DNA from: Pseudomonadota bacterium
GTDB taxonomy: Bacteria > Pseudomonadota > Gammaproteobacteria > Steroidobacterales > Steroidobacteraceae
Reading direction: 5' to 3'
DNA length: 64,000 nucleotides
NCBI GenBank assembly: GCA_021847105.1
Contig: JAJZUT010000013.1
Span: forward strand, 50,865 to 114,864
Shown in pieces: positions 8,736 to 17,877 of the stretch; the stretch's first letter is position 1, and each line of letters starts with the position of its first letter. Position numbers and translations under genes: made by a program. The notes beneath the pieces were generated by a model. The model was not told where the DNA came from and did no database searches. It worked only from the letters and a program-made list of their open reading frames with translations.

Positions 8736-9038
8736 GTGAGCGAGATGCACAACCCCCCGCACCCCGGCGAGATTCTGGCCGACACTGTGCTGCGACCGCA
8801 TGGCGGCATCAGCATCACGGATTTCGCCAAGCACCTTGGCGTCACCCGAGTTGCGCTGTCGCGCGTCGTGAACAGGCGCGCTGCCGTGAGCGCGGACATG
8901 GACCTGCGGCTGTCCAAGGCGCTCGGAACCACCCCGGGCACGTGGTACAAGATGCAGGCTGATTACGACATGTGGCACGCCAAGCGGCGCTTTCGCGCCA
9001 AAGTGAAGCCGCTCCCGCGCACAGAAGCAACGGCCTGA
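8736..9038 (+). CDS. higA: HigA-type antitoxin (Xre-family HTH)
   Basis: A 100-residue protein with the HigA opening HNPPHPGEILADTVL and a helix-turn-helix (SITDFAKHLGVTRVALSRVVN) that recognises the operator of its own operon. It then has the conserved LSKALGTTPGTWYKMQADYDMW. The GTG start lies 11 nt after the higB stop; an in-frame ATG three codons later is an alternative. The product binds and inhibits HigB and autoregulates the pair. Confidence 0.9.
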   Translation: MSEMHNPPHPGEILADTVLRPHGGISITDFAKHLGVTRVALSRVVNRRAAVSADMDLRLSKALGTTPGTWYKMQADYDMWHAKRRFRAKVKPLPRTEATA

Positions 9039-9095
9039 AACGTCGGCGCTTGCGGGATGCCGACCAGGACGTAGCCGAAGGCTGCGGCATGGGTC

Positions 9096-9662
9096 ATGCC
9101 GTTTGTCGTGCGCGTGGCGCTTCGGCAAAAGGATCGCGGTCCGCTGTGCGACGCATGCGACCTCCAACGCATCGGACCACCGGCAGACAGATTGCTCGCC
9201 GCCATTGAGCAAGTCCTGACCCCCGCATTCAACCATCTTCGGGCCGCATGGGAGCGGCCCGCACCGGCTCACCTCGCGGTGGAACTGAAGCCGATAGCGC
9301 AAGCGGCCCGAGACCTCGCGGCACGGCTGCAACCGCTCAGAGCATCCACTGGCTTGCTCGATGCGCTGGCACATCCGGCCATCGACAGCGGCGAAGCGAG
9401 CACCATGCTTGCCGAGATTGCGGTAGCGGCGGATCGCGCCATCCAGAGTCTCAAGGCTGAAGGCGGCAGGGGCGCACACCACCGCCAACGCACGGAAGCC
9501 CTTATGGAAGTGAAGGAGACCTTCCAGAGACTGTGCCTCGCGCACGCAACGCCAGAAGCCCAGACCGACCCGGACAACCTCGCCGAATTCGTCGCCCGCT
9601 GCATGCGCTACATGCCGAAGCCACCGGGCACTCCCGCCAGGAAGCAGAAGACCGCGAAATAA
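9096..9662 (+). CDS. Hypothetical protein of the decayed element
   Basis: A 188-residue protein that I do not recognise. It is largely helical and Ala/Leu-rich in the middle (LLDALAHPAIDSGEASTMLAEIAVAADRAIQSL), and ends in a basic tail (PARKQKTAK). Its shape, and a C-terminal part with NLAEFVARCMRYM, resemble small unknown proteins common beside integrases and AlpA genes, which fits the location. The exact start is uncertain because the ATG has no clear ribosome-binding site. Confidence 0.5.
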   Translation: MPFVVRVALRQKDRGPLCDACDLQRIGPPADRLLAAIEQVLTPAFNHLRAAWERPAPAHLAVELKPIAQAARDLAARLQPLRASTGLLDALAHPAIDSGEASTMLAEIAVAADRAIQSLKAEGGRGAHHRQRTEALMEVKETFQRLCLAHATPEAQTDPDNLAEFVARCMRYMPKPPGTPARKQKTAK

Positions 9663-9776
9663 GACGGGCGATCATACCCGTCTTGCTGCGGGGGTAGTTT
9701 CGGCACCCGCTCAATATGCCTGTCGCCTGCTGAGGGCCGCCGCTGAAATCCGTTAGCGGCGCATTGTGGAGCGACA

Positions 9777-9992
9777 ATGACTGCAACCCCAACCCGCATG
9801 ATTCTGCGCCTGCCTGCCGTGAAAAAAAAGGCCGGCCCTGGCCGCGACTCCATCTATCGCGGTGCCGGCGAAAGTTAGATCCCCAGGCACATCAAACTCA
9901 CCGAGCGCTGCACGGGCTGGTTCGAGGATGAGATCGACGCGTGGCTCGCCGAGCGCGCCGAGGTGCGCACTGCCGGGAAGGATGCAGCATGA
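9777..9992 (+). pseudogene. AlpA-like excision regulator, interrupted by TAG
   Basis: The frame reads MILRLPAVKKKAGPGRDSIYR, an amber codon at 9876-9878, then IPRHIKLTERCTGWFEDEIDAWLAERAE. This is the AlpA/prophage regulator pattern: a winged helix-turn-helix that recognises a target sequence, with the conserved GW...EIDAWLAER end. The stop lies at the turn between the two helices, where family members have a Gly/Lys-rich link. The gene therefore makes no full protein. Its TGA overlaps the start of the next gene (ATGA). Confidence 0.75.
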
Positions 9993-10405
9993 ACACCACC
10001 ACCGCCCCGCTCGATACCGCTGCCCTTGTGGCCGCTGTCGACTATAAGTTGACCACCGCCTGCCTCGTGCTCGCTGACATTCGCATCCGCCGCACCGTCC
10101 GCCGGCATGAGGTCGACCGTCTGCGCGTGGTGGCCGAGCGCATCACTGCCGCGGTCGACTTGCTCGAGGTGCGCCGCATGTCCGCTGACGTGATAGATGA
10201 AACACTGGCCGCGTTGGATTCGATTGCGGGAGGTGGCAAGCATCCTCCGGAGCGTGGGAGCACCGCTCCCGCCGTGATTCTGACCTGCGCCGATAGCGTG
10301 AAGATCACCGCCGTCCGCTGGCTGTGGGGTAATCGGCTGGAACGCCAATCTGCGAGAGCCTCCAGTCGAAGAGCGCATAAAACTCGTCGAAGACCTATGG
10401 GATAG
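9989..10405 (+). CDS. Hypothetical protein with altered C-terminus
   Basis: A 138-residue product, not recognised. The first 85 residues look coding (PLDTAALVAAVDYKLTTACLVLADI, then RRHEVDRLRVVAERITAAVD). After about residue 110 the frame runs out of phase through a degraded antitoxin gene, so the original C-terminus was probably replaced when that segment was inserted. The start overlaps the AlpA-like pseudogene by 4 nt. Confidence 0.5.
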   Translation: MNTTTAPLDTAALVAAVDYKLTTACLVLADIRIRRTVRRHEVDRLRVVAERITAAVDLLEVRRMSADVIDETLAALDSIAGGGKHPPERGSTAPAVILTCADSVKITAVRWLWGNRLERQSARASSRRAHKTRRRPMG

Positions 10406-10546
10406 CATCGCTGAGGATCGCAAAGCGCTTCCGGTCACCCCGGAGCAGAAGGCAGAACTCGGCCGTCGCCTGAAGGCCTCCGAGGTCGATAAGAACCGCG
10501 GCCGCCTTGCGGCCGATGTCCTGGCCGACGTGCGCCGCTGTCTGTG
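10338..10546 (+). pseudogene. Second TIGR02574-type antitoxin, start codon lost
   Basis: Reads NANLREPPVEERIKLVEDLW and onward to the conserved DVLADVRRCL end, about three quarters identical to the antitoxin at 7226. The base triplet at the position of the start ATG is TGG and no in-frame start precedes it nearby. Confidence 0.75.
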
Positions 10547-10842
10547 ATCGCAGAGGTCCGCCTCCGGCCCGAAGCAGAGCAGGACTTACGTAGAGGCAGC
10601 GTTGTGGTACGAGGCAAACGAACCCGGGCTTGGCAGACAATTTCTAGATCGTGTGCAAGCTGCCCGAGCAGCCAACGCCGAACAACCGGCAGCGTACACC
10701 GTGGTCCACAATTCGGTTCGTCGCACACTTTTGAAGCCGTTCCCCTTTGGGGTCTTCTATGCGATCGAAGATGACGGCGTAGTTGTAATTGCTAGTCTGC
10801 ACGGCAGTCGGCACCCTCGAGCTTGGAGGGAACGTGCACGAC
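10544..10842 (+). pseudogene. Second ParE/RelE-family toxin, frameshifted
   Basis: It starts at the same overlapping position as the intact copy and reads VRLRPEAEQD. An extra base at about 10585-10600 then shifts the frame, and homology resumes one frame over at WYEANEPGLGRQFLDRVQ and continues to HGSRHPRAWRER. Without repair no functional toxin is made, which matches the loss of its antitoxin start. Confidence 0.8.
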
Positions 10843-11197
10843 AGGGGCCACCAAAGCACATCAAGGTCACCGAGCGCTGCATCAGTGCAGTGGACGTCGG
10901 GAGAAGAGCATTTTTATTCGTCGTCTCCGAGTACGCCGGTCATGCACCGGCAACCCATTCTTCACTGGTCGAATCGTGCAAGGCGGATACGGCCAATTCG
11001 CTGACCTGACTGACGTACATCCTTCAGCCACGGCTGCAACAGAGCCATGCAATGACAGACGCTGGTTTAATCTGCCGAACTCGACGTCGGCCGAGTCGAT
11101 CCGTGCGTTCTCTAACAATCTGACCTAGGGTCATGTGCTGCGGAAGACGCGGACCGCCAGTCGGGTCCCGACGTGGGACTGACGATGATCGGCGTCC

Positions 11198-11228
11198 GCC
11201 GCTCCTTCCCGTCCCGGGAAGGAGCGGC
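11198..11228. terminator. Strong hairpin downstream of the TonB receptor gene
   Basis: A 13-bp perfect inverted repeat with a 5-nt loop (arms GCCGCTCCTTCCC and GGGAAGGAGCGGC) ending 11 bp past the receptor stop codon. There is no T-tract on either side, so it may stabilise the 3' end or need Rho rather than act as a classical intrinsic terminator. It also marks the edge of the decayed element. Confidence 0.6.
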
Positions 11229-11239
11229 ATCAGCCTACT

Positions 11240-13873
11240 CTAGAAGTCCTGGCCGAACTCGATTCCGAAGGTCCGAGGCTGTGCAGGCAGGATATAAACC
11301 TGGCTGTTTACACTCGGATTGCTCTCCGTGAAGCGCGAATACTCCGCAAGACGATTCATCAGGTTAGAGATGAACAAGTCCACGTGCATGCCGTTACCGC
11401 GGTTGGCGCCGATCTTCAGATTGAACAGCGCGTACGCGGGTAGATTGCCGTAAACCGCGTTCTGGTCAACCAGCAGCGAGGAGGAGGTCATATCCTGATA
11501 CATTCCCGCCAGCTGCACGTAGGGCTTCCAACTGCCCATCATCGGTAGCGTGTAACGCGCCACCAGGTTGCCCTTGAACTTCGGCGCCACTGGCAGGTTG
11601 GTACCGGCCGGCACCGGCGGGTGGGCGCAATTGGCGGTTCCCGCTGGGCAGGTATAGAAGGTCTGCGTCAGCACCGGATCCGTGAACGAGACATTCGTGC
11701 TCAGGAACAGGTTGTGCAGCGGCACCCATTCGATACTGCTCTCCACGCCCCGGATACGTGCATTGCCCGCATTGGCAATGATGGTGACGCTGTTTGGTCC
11801 CAAGTGGGCAAACTGGAAGTTCTTCCACTCCTCCCAAAAGAACGCGCCGTTCCACCGCACGGTGTTGTTGAACCACTGAGTCTTCCACCCGAACTCGTAG
11901 TTCGTCAGGAAATCCGCCTGGTACGGCTCCGGGTTCGGCGCCTGTCCGGGCGAGGCCGCCTGGGCGATACGATTGACGCCTCCGGGACGGAATCCCTTCG
12001 AATAGGTCAGGTAGACCATCTTGTTGGGGGTGATCTGATAGGTCAGATTGACCCTCGGCACCGTCCCGCTACCGGTCGTCTGCGCATCAAGATCCGTGCA
12101 CGGCGTTCCCTTCACGATGCTCGCTTGGATGAAGCACGTTGCCGTCCCTTCGCTTTTGGAGAAGTTGGAATTGAATCCATAGAAGCCGATCAGCGAATTA
12201 CTGTAATGGTAGAAGCGTACACCGCCGGTCAGGTGCCACTGCTTGGTAATGTCCCAGGTCGCCTGTCCATAAACCGCCCGATTGCGGTCGACGCGCTGCT
12301 CATCGGTGAGCCAGACCGCGTTCGGATATCCCGGCACCGACATATTGCTTGAAGATCCGCCGAGGTAGCCCAGTCCGTCCGGGTTGCCCGCCGCGACTCC
12401 CCCGCCATTGACGTTGGTCCAGCCGAATCCCGGTATGGTGTACAGCTGCCAGATGTTGTGCATCTGGCGGCCGATATAGGCACCGACCGTGGCGTGGACT
12501 GGCTCATCGAGGGGCGTGGTGACCCGCAGCTCCTGGTCCCACATCTCGAAATCGCCGGCGCCGATCACGAACTGCTGCGGCATGATCGGCGTGCCCGAGT
12601 TGCCGACATAGTACGCGCCGTAACCACTCACCTTGTCATAGAACTCGGCGTAGTCGCTGTAATCAGCCGTCGAGTGCTGATTGCGCTTCAGGTAGCCACC
12701 GGTGTAGACGACGTCAAAGTCGTGGATCTTGCCCTCGATGGTGAGCGCGGTCTGCGACCACGTGTCGTGCGAGTTTTCCGGCCCGAAATGCGTCAGCTTC
12801 AGATTGCCGACTGCAGGGTCGTAGCCGAAAAATCCTTGGGCCGACACCGATTGCCCCTGGAACGTCGGTGTCACGGTCCACAGGTCACCCCAGGGATCGT
12901 GCAGGGAGAAGCGTAGCTCAATGCGACCACCGTACGTGTCGACGGTGTTGTAATTGTTCTTCAGCCATGGTCCGGCGGTGATCGCGCCTTTTCCGACTGA
13001 TGACACCGGCGCGCACTGGTTACTGCCCGCCTTGTAGCTGCTGGTGCTGTAGTAGCCCGGATTGGTCTGAATTGCCCAGGTCGGGAACGACCGCACGCCG
13101 TTGAAGATACACGCATTGGCGTCGGTGCCTGCGACGTTGCTGATGTAGCCGCCGTCGTGTTCGTCCCAGCCGACGAGGCGGATGGCAGCGTTGTGCCACA
13201 ACGGAATGTTCATGTAGCCCTGGAACACGTGTCCCGGACCGCCGTTCTGGATGATATTTTCCTGCAGGTCATAGCCGGCAGCGAACTTGCTCGGATCCGG
13301 CTTGTTGGTGATGATACGAACTGCGCCCGCCTCGGCGCTCGAACCGAATAGCGTGCCCTGCGGGCCCTCGAGCACCTCGATACGATTGATATCGTACATG
13401 TGCAGCGGCACCACGCCGGTGATGGTCGTGACCGGCTGCTGATCGAGATACACGCCGACGCTCGGCTCGGAGCCCGAGTGATTCCCGTCACCACCGCTCA
13501 CCACGTCACGGATGTAGATGATCGCCCCGCCCGGTCCGCCGTTGCTGCCCTGGCCCTGGCTGCGCACGAACGTCACGGTCGGCGCCATCTTGACGTAGTC
13601 GTCAAGGTTGCTGATGTGCAGCTGGCGTAGTGCGCGGCTGTCGAACACCTCGACACTGATCGGCACGTTCTGCAGGTTCTGACGGACTTTCTGCGCCGTG
13701 ACCACGATCGTCTGCAGCGCGGCACCGCCGTTTGCCACCTGTGCCCGAGAGACGGGCATGGCGGCGGCAATTACCGCAAGCGGCATCGCTGCCCTCACGA
13801 TCGTGCGAAGCGTCGCCGTCCGTCGGGACTGGCTCTGCTCGCGTAATAGCTTTCTGCGTCGACTGCGCGTCAT
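11240..13873 (-). CDS. TonB-dependent outer-membrane receptor
   Basis: An 877-residue outer-membrane transporter. It has a basic N-terminus with a signal peptide ending near PVSRAQ, then a TonB-box-like start (LQTIVVTAQK), the plug domain (NVPISVEVFDSRALRQL, IYIRDV, RIEVLEGPQGTLFGSSAEAGAVRIITNKP) and a beta-barrel ending in Phe (RTFGIEFGQDF), as barrel proteins do. The long N-terminal extension before the signal core means a later start is possible. The ligand is unknown. It lies 66 bp downstream of a TPR-sulfotransferase gene on the same strand, so the two are probably co-transcribed. Confidence 0.93.
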   Translation of the reverse strand: MTRSRRRKLLREQSQSRRTATLRTIVRAAMPLAVIAAAMPVSRAQVANGGAALQTIVVTAQKVRQNLQNVPISVEVFDSRALRQLHISNLDDYVKMAPTVTFVRSQGQGSNGGPGGAIIYIRDVVSGGDGNHSGSEPSVGVYLDQQPVTTITGVVPLHMYDINRIEVLEGPQGTLFGSSAEAGAVRIITNKPDPSKFAAGYDLQENIIQNGGPGHVFQGYMNIPLWHNAAIRLVGWDEHDGGYISNVAGTDANACIFNGVRSFPTWAIQTNPGYYSTSSYKAGSNQCAPVSSVGKGAITAGPWLKNNYNTVDTYGGRIELRFSLHDPWGDLWTVTPTFQGQSVSAQGFFGYDPAVGNLKLTHFGPENSHDTWSQTALTIEGKIHDFDVVYTGGYLKRNQHSTADYSDYAEFYDKVSGYGAYYVGNSGTPIMPQQFVIGAGDFEMWDQELRVTTPLDEPVHATVGAYIGRQMHNIWQLYTIPGFGWTNVNGGGVAAGNPDGLGYLGGSSSNMSVPGYPNAVWLTDEQRVDRNRAVYGQATWDITKQWHLTGGVRFYHYSNSLIGFYGFNSNFSKSEGTATCFIQASIVKGTPCTDLDAQTTGSGTVPRVNLTYQITPNKMVYLTYSKGFRPGGVNRIAQAASPGQAPNPEPYQADFLTNYEFGWKTQWFNNTVRWNGAFFWEEWKNFQFAHLGPNSVTIIANAGNARIRGVESSIEWVPLHNLFLSTNVSFTDPVLTQTFYTCPAGTANCAHPPVPAGTNLPVAPKFKGNLVARYTLPMMGSWKPYVQLAGMYQDMTSSSLLVDQNAVYGNLPAYALFNLKIGANRGNGMHVDLFISNLMNRLAEYSRFTESNPSVNSQVYILPAQPRTFGIEFGQDF

Positions 13874-13939
13874 GGTTGGCTCCCCGTATAGTGATCGATG
13901 GATCGTAAAGCGATGAGACCGACCGACTTCGCGCCGGCC

Positions 13940-15961
13940 TCAGTGGAATTGCGGGACATTGGGATACTCCGTCAGCACCTCTCCCAAGGCGCTTTTCAGC
14001 GGCCCGAGCCAGGGCTCGTAGTGACGCCACTGGTCGATTGCCTCGCGGAAAATCGGCTGGCGGACCTGTTCTGAACTGGCGGTGCGCACCGCCCGATCGT
14101 TCTCGTAAAATCGCAGGCAGTCCGCGTGAAACGGCAGCCGGCAGTGCGCCAGCAGCCGGCGGATCTCACGCTCCGTGTCCGAGATCATGCTCTCGTAGAA
14201 GACCCGGCACACCTTGCCGGGCAGAACGGCGTCGTAATGGGCCATCATCTCGACGTAATCGCGGTAATAACGCCCGACATCCTCGAGTCCATAAGTGAAC
14301 CACTGGCCGCGCGCGAAGTTCTGCTTGAAGCACGAGAAACCGCAGGCGAGCGGGTGGCGCCGGGCATCGATGATTACCGCGTTCGGTAAAATGAGCTGAA
14401 TCAGGCCGACGTAGAAACAGTTGTTCGGCATCTTGTCGATGAAAAACGGCGCATCGGTCTTGCGCGTAACGCGGGTCTCGGTCAGGTAGCGCTCGCCCAG
14501 GGCCTGCAGCGCATCGCGCTCGAGCGAGGCGACCGTTTTCAGAAAGGCCCCTTCCTCGTGCTCGTCCTTCGGACCCGCCAGCTCGCGGGCAATCTTCGGC
14601 AACTCGGGCAGTTCCATCGTTCCTTCGACGAGAGGATGACTGGCCAGGATCTGTTCGATCAAGGTCGAGCCGGCGCGCGGCAGACCCACGATGAAGATCG
14701 GGTCCGGCGCCTGCGCGCCGCAGCCGGCGCGCTCGGCAAAAAACCGGGTCGTGAACAGCTGCTTCGAGCGGCGCACGAAGCTGGCATTCTCCTCCGCGTC
14801 GTAACCGTGCGCTTGACGGCGCAGCGCATTGCCGGCGGCGTAGTGTGCGAACGACTGCTCGTACGCAGCGGCATCCTCCAGCGCCTTGCCAAGTGCAAAC
14901 TCGAAGTGCAACCGCTCATCGTTGCTCAGACGGGTGTCCGAAAGTGCCTGGCGCATCGCACGCACGTCGGCCTCGGTGAAGCGGTAGGTCTTCAGGTTGG
15001 CGAGGCTCCACCACGCTTCCCCGAGCGTCGGCTCCATGGACAGCGCGCGCTGATACGCATCGATGCACTCCGCCACCCTGCCAGTGGTTCTGAGCGCATG
15101 GCCATAGCTCATCCACAGCTTGGGTTGCTGGGGATATTGCGCGAGCACTGATTCATATCCGGCGATCGCGTCCGCGTAGTTGCCGAGATTGGCCGAGATG
15201 GCCGCCCGGAGACTGCGATAGCTGGGATTCTCCGCTTCCTTGGCGAGCAGTTGCTCACATTGCGCCAGCGCCTGCTCGGCCCGGCCTTCGCGATTGAGCA
15301 CCATCGCATAGTTGTGCCGGGCCGCATCGAAACCCGGCGCAAGCGCCAGGCAGCGCTCGAGGAGCACTCGTGCCTCCCGGTAGCGCAGCAGACGCGCAGC
15401 CGCCTCCGCCAACATGCGCAGTGCCGCAACGTCGTTCGGGTGGCGGGCCAGATGTTCGCGCAACAGCGCCTGGGCTTCCGGCACCCGATTGGCATTGAGT
15501 TCCGCGGCGGCTTTGCGCAGGTGCGGATCGCGGGTGGCTGCCTTGATGTAACGCGCGTACGCGGCGTCTGCTTCCTGCAAGTGACCGGCCGCGGTTAACT
15601 CATCGGCCAGTGCGAGACAGGCCGATGGAGATTCGGGCTGCAGGGCCACCGCGCGCCGCAGTGCCTCGATGGCCGCCTCGCTCTGTCCAGCCGCGGCGAG
15701 CGTCTGACCAAGTTCCTGCTGCGCAGGCGCCCAACGAGGGTCCGCATCGCACAGCCGGCGAAGCACCGCGAGCGCCTCTTCGGTCTGCCCGGACTTGCGC
15801 CGGGCGGCGCCGAGCAGCAGCAGCGCGACGCGGTGCCCTGGAACAGTCTTGAGGATCTCGCTCGCCTGCTCTGCCGCGAGCAGCGGCCGAGTCTCGAGCA
15901 ATCGAAAGGCGTGGTCGAGCGCGGTCTGCACCGTGCCGAGCGGTTCCGGAGAGGTACTCAC
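13940..15961 (-). CDS. TPR-repeat sulfotransferase-family protein
   Basis: A 673-residue two-part protein. The first about 400 residues are tetratricopeptide repeats (for example AIEALRRAVALQPESPSACLALA). The second part is a sulfotransferase fold with the 5'-PSB loop FIVGLPRAGSTLIEQILASH, which binds the phosphate of PAPS, and later a 3'-phosphate region (IDARRHPLACGFSCFKQNF). The likely job is sulfation of a peptide or carbohydrate, but the target is unknown. I chose the GTG start at the first TPR-like residues; the frame is open 72 codons further up without family-like sequence. It pairs with the downstream TonB receptor gene. Confidence 0.88.
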   Translation of the reverse strand: MSTSPEPLGTVQTALDHAFRLLETRPLLAAEQASEILKTVPGHRVALLLLGAARRKSGQTEEALAVLRRLCDADPRWAPAQQELGQTLAAAGQSEAAIEALRRAVALQPESPSACLALADELTAAGHLQEADAAYARYIKAATRDPHLRKAAAELNANRVPEAQALLREHLARHPNDVAALRMLAEAAARLLRYREARVLLERCLALAPGFDAARHNYAMVLNREGRAEQALAQCEQLLAKEAENPSYRSLRAAISANLGNYADAIAGYESVLAQYPQQPKLWMSYGHALRTTGRVAECIDAYQRALSMEPTLGEAWWSLANLKTYRFTEADVRAMRQALSDTRLSNDERLHFEFALGKALEDAAAYEQSFAHYAAGNALRRQAHGYDAEENASFVRRSKQLFTTRFFAERAGCGAQAPDPIFIVGLPRAGSTLIEQILASHPLVEGTMELPELPKIARELAGPKDEHEEGAFLKTVASLERDALQALGERYLTETRVTRKTDAPFFIDKMPNNCFYVGLIQLILPNAVIIDARRHPLACGFSCFKQNFARGQWFTYGLEDVGRYYRDYVEMMAHYDAVLPGKVCRVFYESMISDTEREIRRLLAHCRLPFHADCLRFYENDRAVRTASSEQVRQPIFREAIDQWRHYEPWLGPLKSALGEVLTEYPNVPQFH

Positions 15962-17214
15962 CGGGTCATTCCCGCCGCGGAGTGGGTGCGCGGGAGTTCG
16001 CTGTGGCGCCGAAGCAAATCTGAAGCGGGTTCGCGATGTCTCAAGATCACAATCAATGGCGCAGCACGTTGAAACGTCATGAAGACAGATCGCAAGAACA
16101 GTGCACGGATGGCCACTTCCTGCGCGGATCGCCCCGCTTTCTACGATCGGCTCCCCTTTTGCTCGATACTCACACATCCACTTAAAAAATCAAGAGAGCG
16201 CCGCTCCCGCGGATGCCGCTGCCCGTAGCGTGCTCGCCACGCCAGCAGCGCCCGTTGAACGCATCGGACATCCACGAGCGGGTTTACCGCCCGTATGGCC
16301 GGCAAGCTCGCCGCGTTTCCGCCGCGCGCGTCAACTGCGGACTGAAAGCGGCGGATAGCGGAAAATCCCGTGCGGCGCACGCACCGGCCTGCCCGCAGCG
16401 TGGGCGGGGAAACCGGTCGTGTCGGTACACTGTGGGCATCGGGCGGGCCCGCGCTTTCTGAACCGATCCGCCACGGGATCGGCGGGCCCGGAACAGCCGC
16501 GTAGGGCGATCTGCTGCTCGGACGACCGCCCGCCCAAGGTGACAAAGATCAATTGCGAGCGCCGCCATATTTTTGGGGATGGACTTTGGACGGGTCAGTG
16601 CGAGAGCAGCCCCTTCCAAACCCACTCGCCGCAGACGCACTCCTGCTCCAGAGGTCACATCAATCGCAGGCGTTCGCGGAGAGACCGAGGCATGCGGGAC
16701 GACTCAGTTGCGCGAATGGAGCCGTCATGAATCCGGCCAGTCTTACGGACAGGCCAGGCTCCCGATCGAATGGGAAAAGGGAGTGATCTGTTGAGCGCTC
16801 CGCGCGACCCGGCGTTCCTCGAGAGCTGCGCGCACTTCCTCCAGCACGGCGCGCCGAGACCCTCGAGGATTTCCTGGCAGCCGCCGAGGAAGCTGCCAAG
16901 GAGCAGGCACCCGCCCTGAACCCTGACGAAACAGAGGTCGAGATCACCGCTCTGCGCACAGAGCGACGCCCCCCTACAACAGGCCGCTGATTCTCCCATT
17001 GTCGAAATCGCGTTGCGTCTCCTCCTCGATACGACAGAGACGAGGCGACGCGTGATGCCTCCGGTCGAGGTCATTGGACACGCTCTTGCGCGCTCGGTGC
17101 GTGAACGCCTGGTTAACGCAATTCGACAGCAGACCGCCGGTGGATTGATCGGTATATAGTAGCGCGCTGCGATCGGCATGCCGTCATCTCGCCGCAGGCA
17201 AGTGAAATCGACCC
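15962..17214. other. 1.25-kb stretch without a supported intact gene
   Basis: Several open frames exist on both strands but none has family features. Between about 16800 and 17159 on the plus strand there are two adjoining coding-like pieces in different frames (one reading AETLEDFLAAAEEAAKEQAP, the next SPIVEIALRLLLDTTETRRR). This suggests a frameshifted remnant of a gene I cannot identify. Confidence 0.4.
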
Positions 17215-17877
17215 ATGAAGCGATCGGCGTTCACCATCATCCGTCATGGCGATTACCGCTCCATGCCGTGGCGCAACGGTAAAGGCGTGACGCTTGAAAT
17301 CGCCCGCGAGCCGGCGAGCGGAGACCCCTTTGCATGGCGGCTGAGTCTGGCCGACCTTACTGTCGATGGTCCATTCTCACCCTACCCGGGCTACCGCCGT
17401 GCCATCGTTCTGGTCAGCGGGCATTCAATCCATCTGCGTTACCACGGCCATGGCAGCTGCGTGCTGGACTGCCGCCGCCGGGGCGCCCGATTCGAGGGAA
17501 ACTGGCGCACCGGATGCACCCTGGGGCAAGGACCGTGCACGGATCTCAGCCTCATCGTCGCCCGGGGCCGCAACGCCCGCTCCGGCTGCCTCGTGCGCGC
17601 GCCCTCGGTGTTCCGACTGTCGGGCGCACGAGAGCTGAAAATATCCCCGCAATTGGCACATGCCCTATTCGTCCTACGAGGTTCCGTGGCGGTTCGTCAC
17701 GCAGCACATCAGCCGGCGCGGATCGCCCGCGAGTTCGATACCGTTCTCGCCACGGGCAGCATCGGCGGGCGGATGATAGTGGAACCGCGCGGCGCAGCTG
17801 CAGTGGAACTTGCGCTGCTGCGCTGGCGTGCGGGCCGCACCCGCGCACAGACTGCGGCGGCGCAAACACTCGCATAA
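17215..17877 (+). CDS. HutD/Ves-family protein
   Basis: A 220-residue bicupin-like protein of the HutD (Ves) family, proposed in the literature to influence histidine use or temperature response but without a proven reaction. Family features are the opening MPWRNGKGVTLEIAREP, FAWRLSLADLTVDGPFSPYPGYRRAIVLVSG and LGQGPCTDLSLIV. The C-terminal 20 residues are Ala/Arg-rich and not conserved. No hut genes are near it; it stands alone. Confidence 0.87.
   Translation: MKRSAFTIIRHGDYRSMPWRNGKGVTLEIAREPASGDPFAWRLSLADLTVDGPFSPYPGYRRAIVLVSGHSIHLRYHGHGSCVLDCRRRGARFEGNWRTGCTLGQGPCTDLSLIVARGRNARSGCLVRAPSVFRLSGARELKISPQLAHALFVLRGSVAVRHAAHQPARIAREFDTVLATGSIGGRMIVEPRGAAAVELALLRWRAGRTRAQTAAAQTLA

Larger units (their letters stand above)
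5488..11130. mobile_element. Decayed integrative element inserted at tRNA-Leu
   Basis: The region starts at the tRNA 3' end with a P4-type integrase and continues with genes typical of integrative islands: toxin-antitoxin modules, an AlpA-like excision regulator and small unknown genes. At least four genes are broken by nonsense codons, frameshift or start loss, and two segments are duplicated. I could not find a second copy of the tRNA 3' end by eye, so the right boundary is only estimated from where intact chromosomal genes resume. Confidence 0.6.

Noticed and set aside
5488..11239. A right attachment site duplicating the tRNA 3' end
   Set aside because: Reading the region I found no second copy of the T-arm or acceptor sequence; I therefore do not claim a defined attR.
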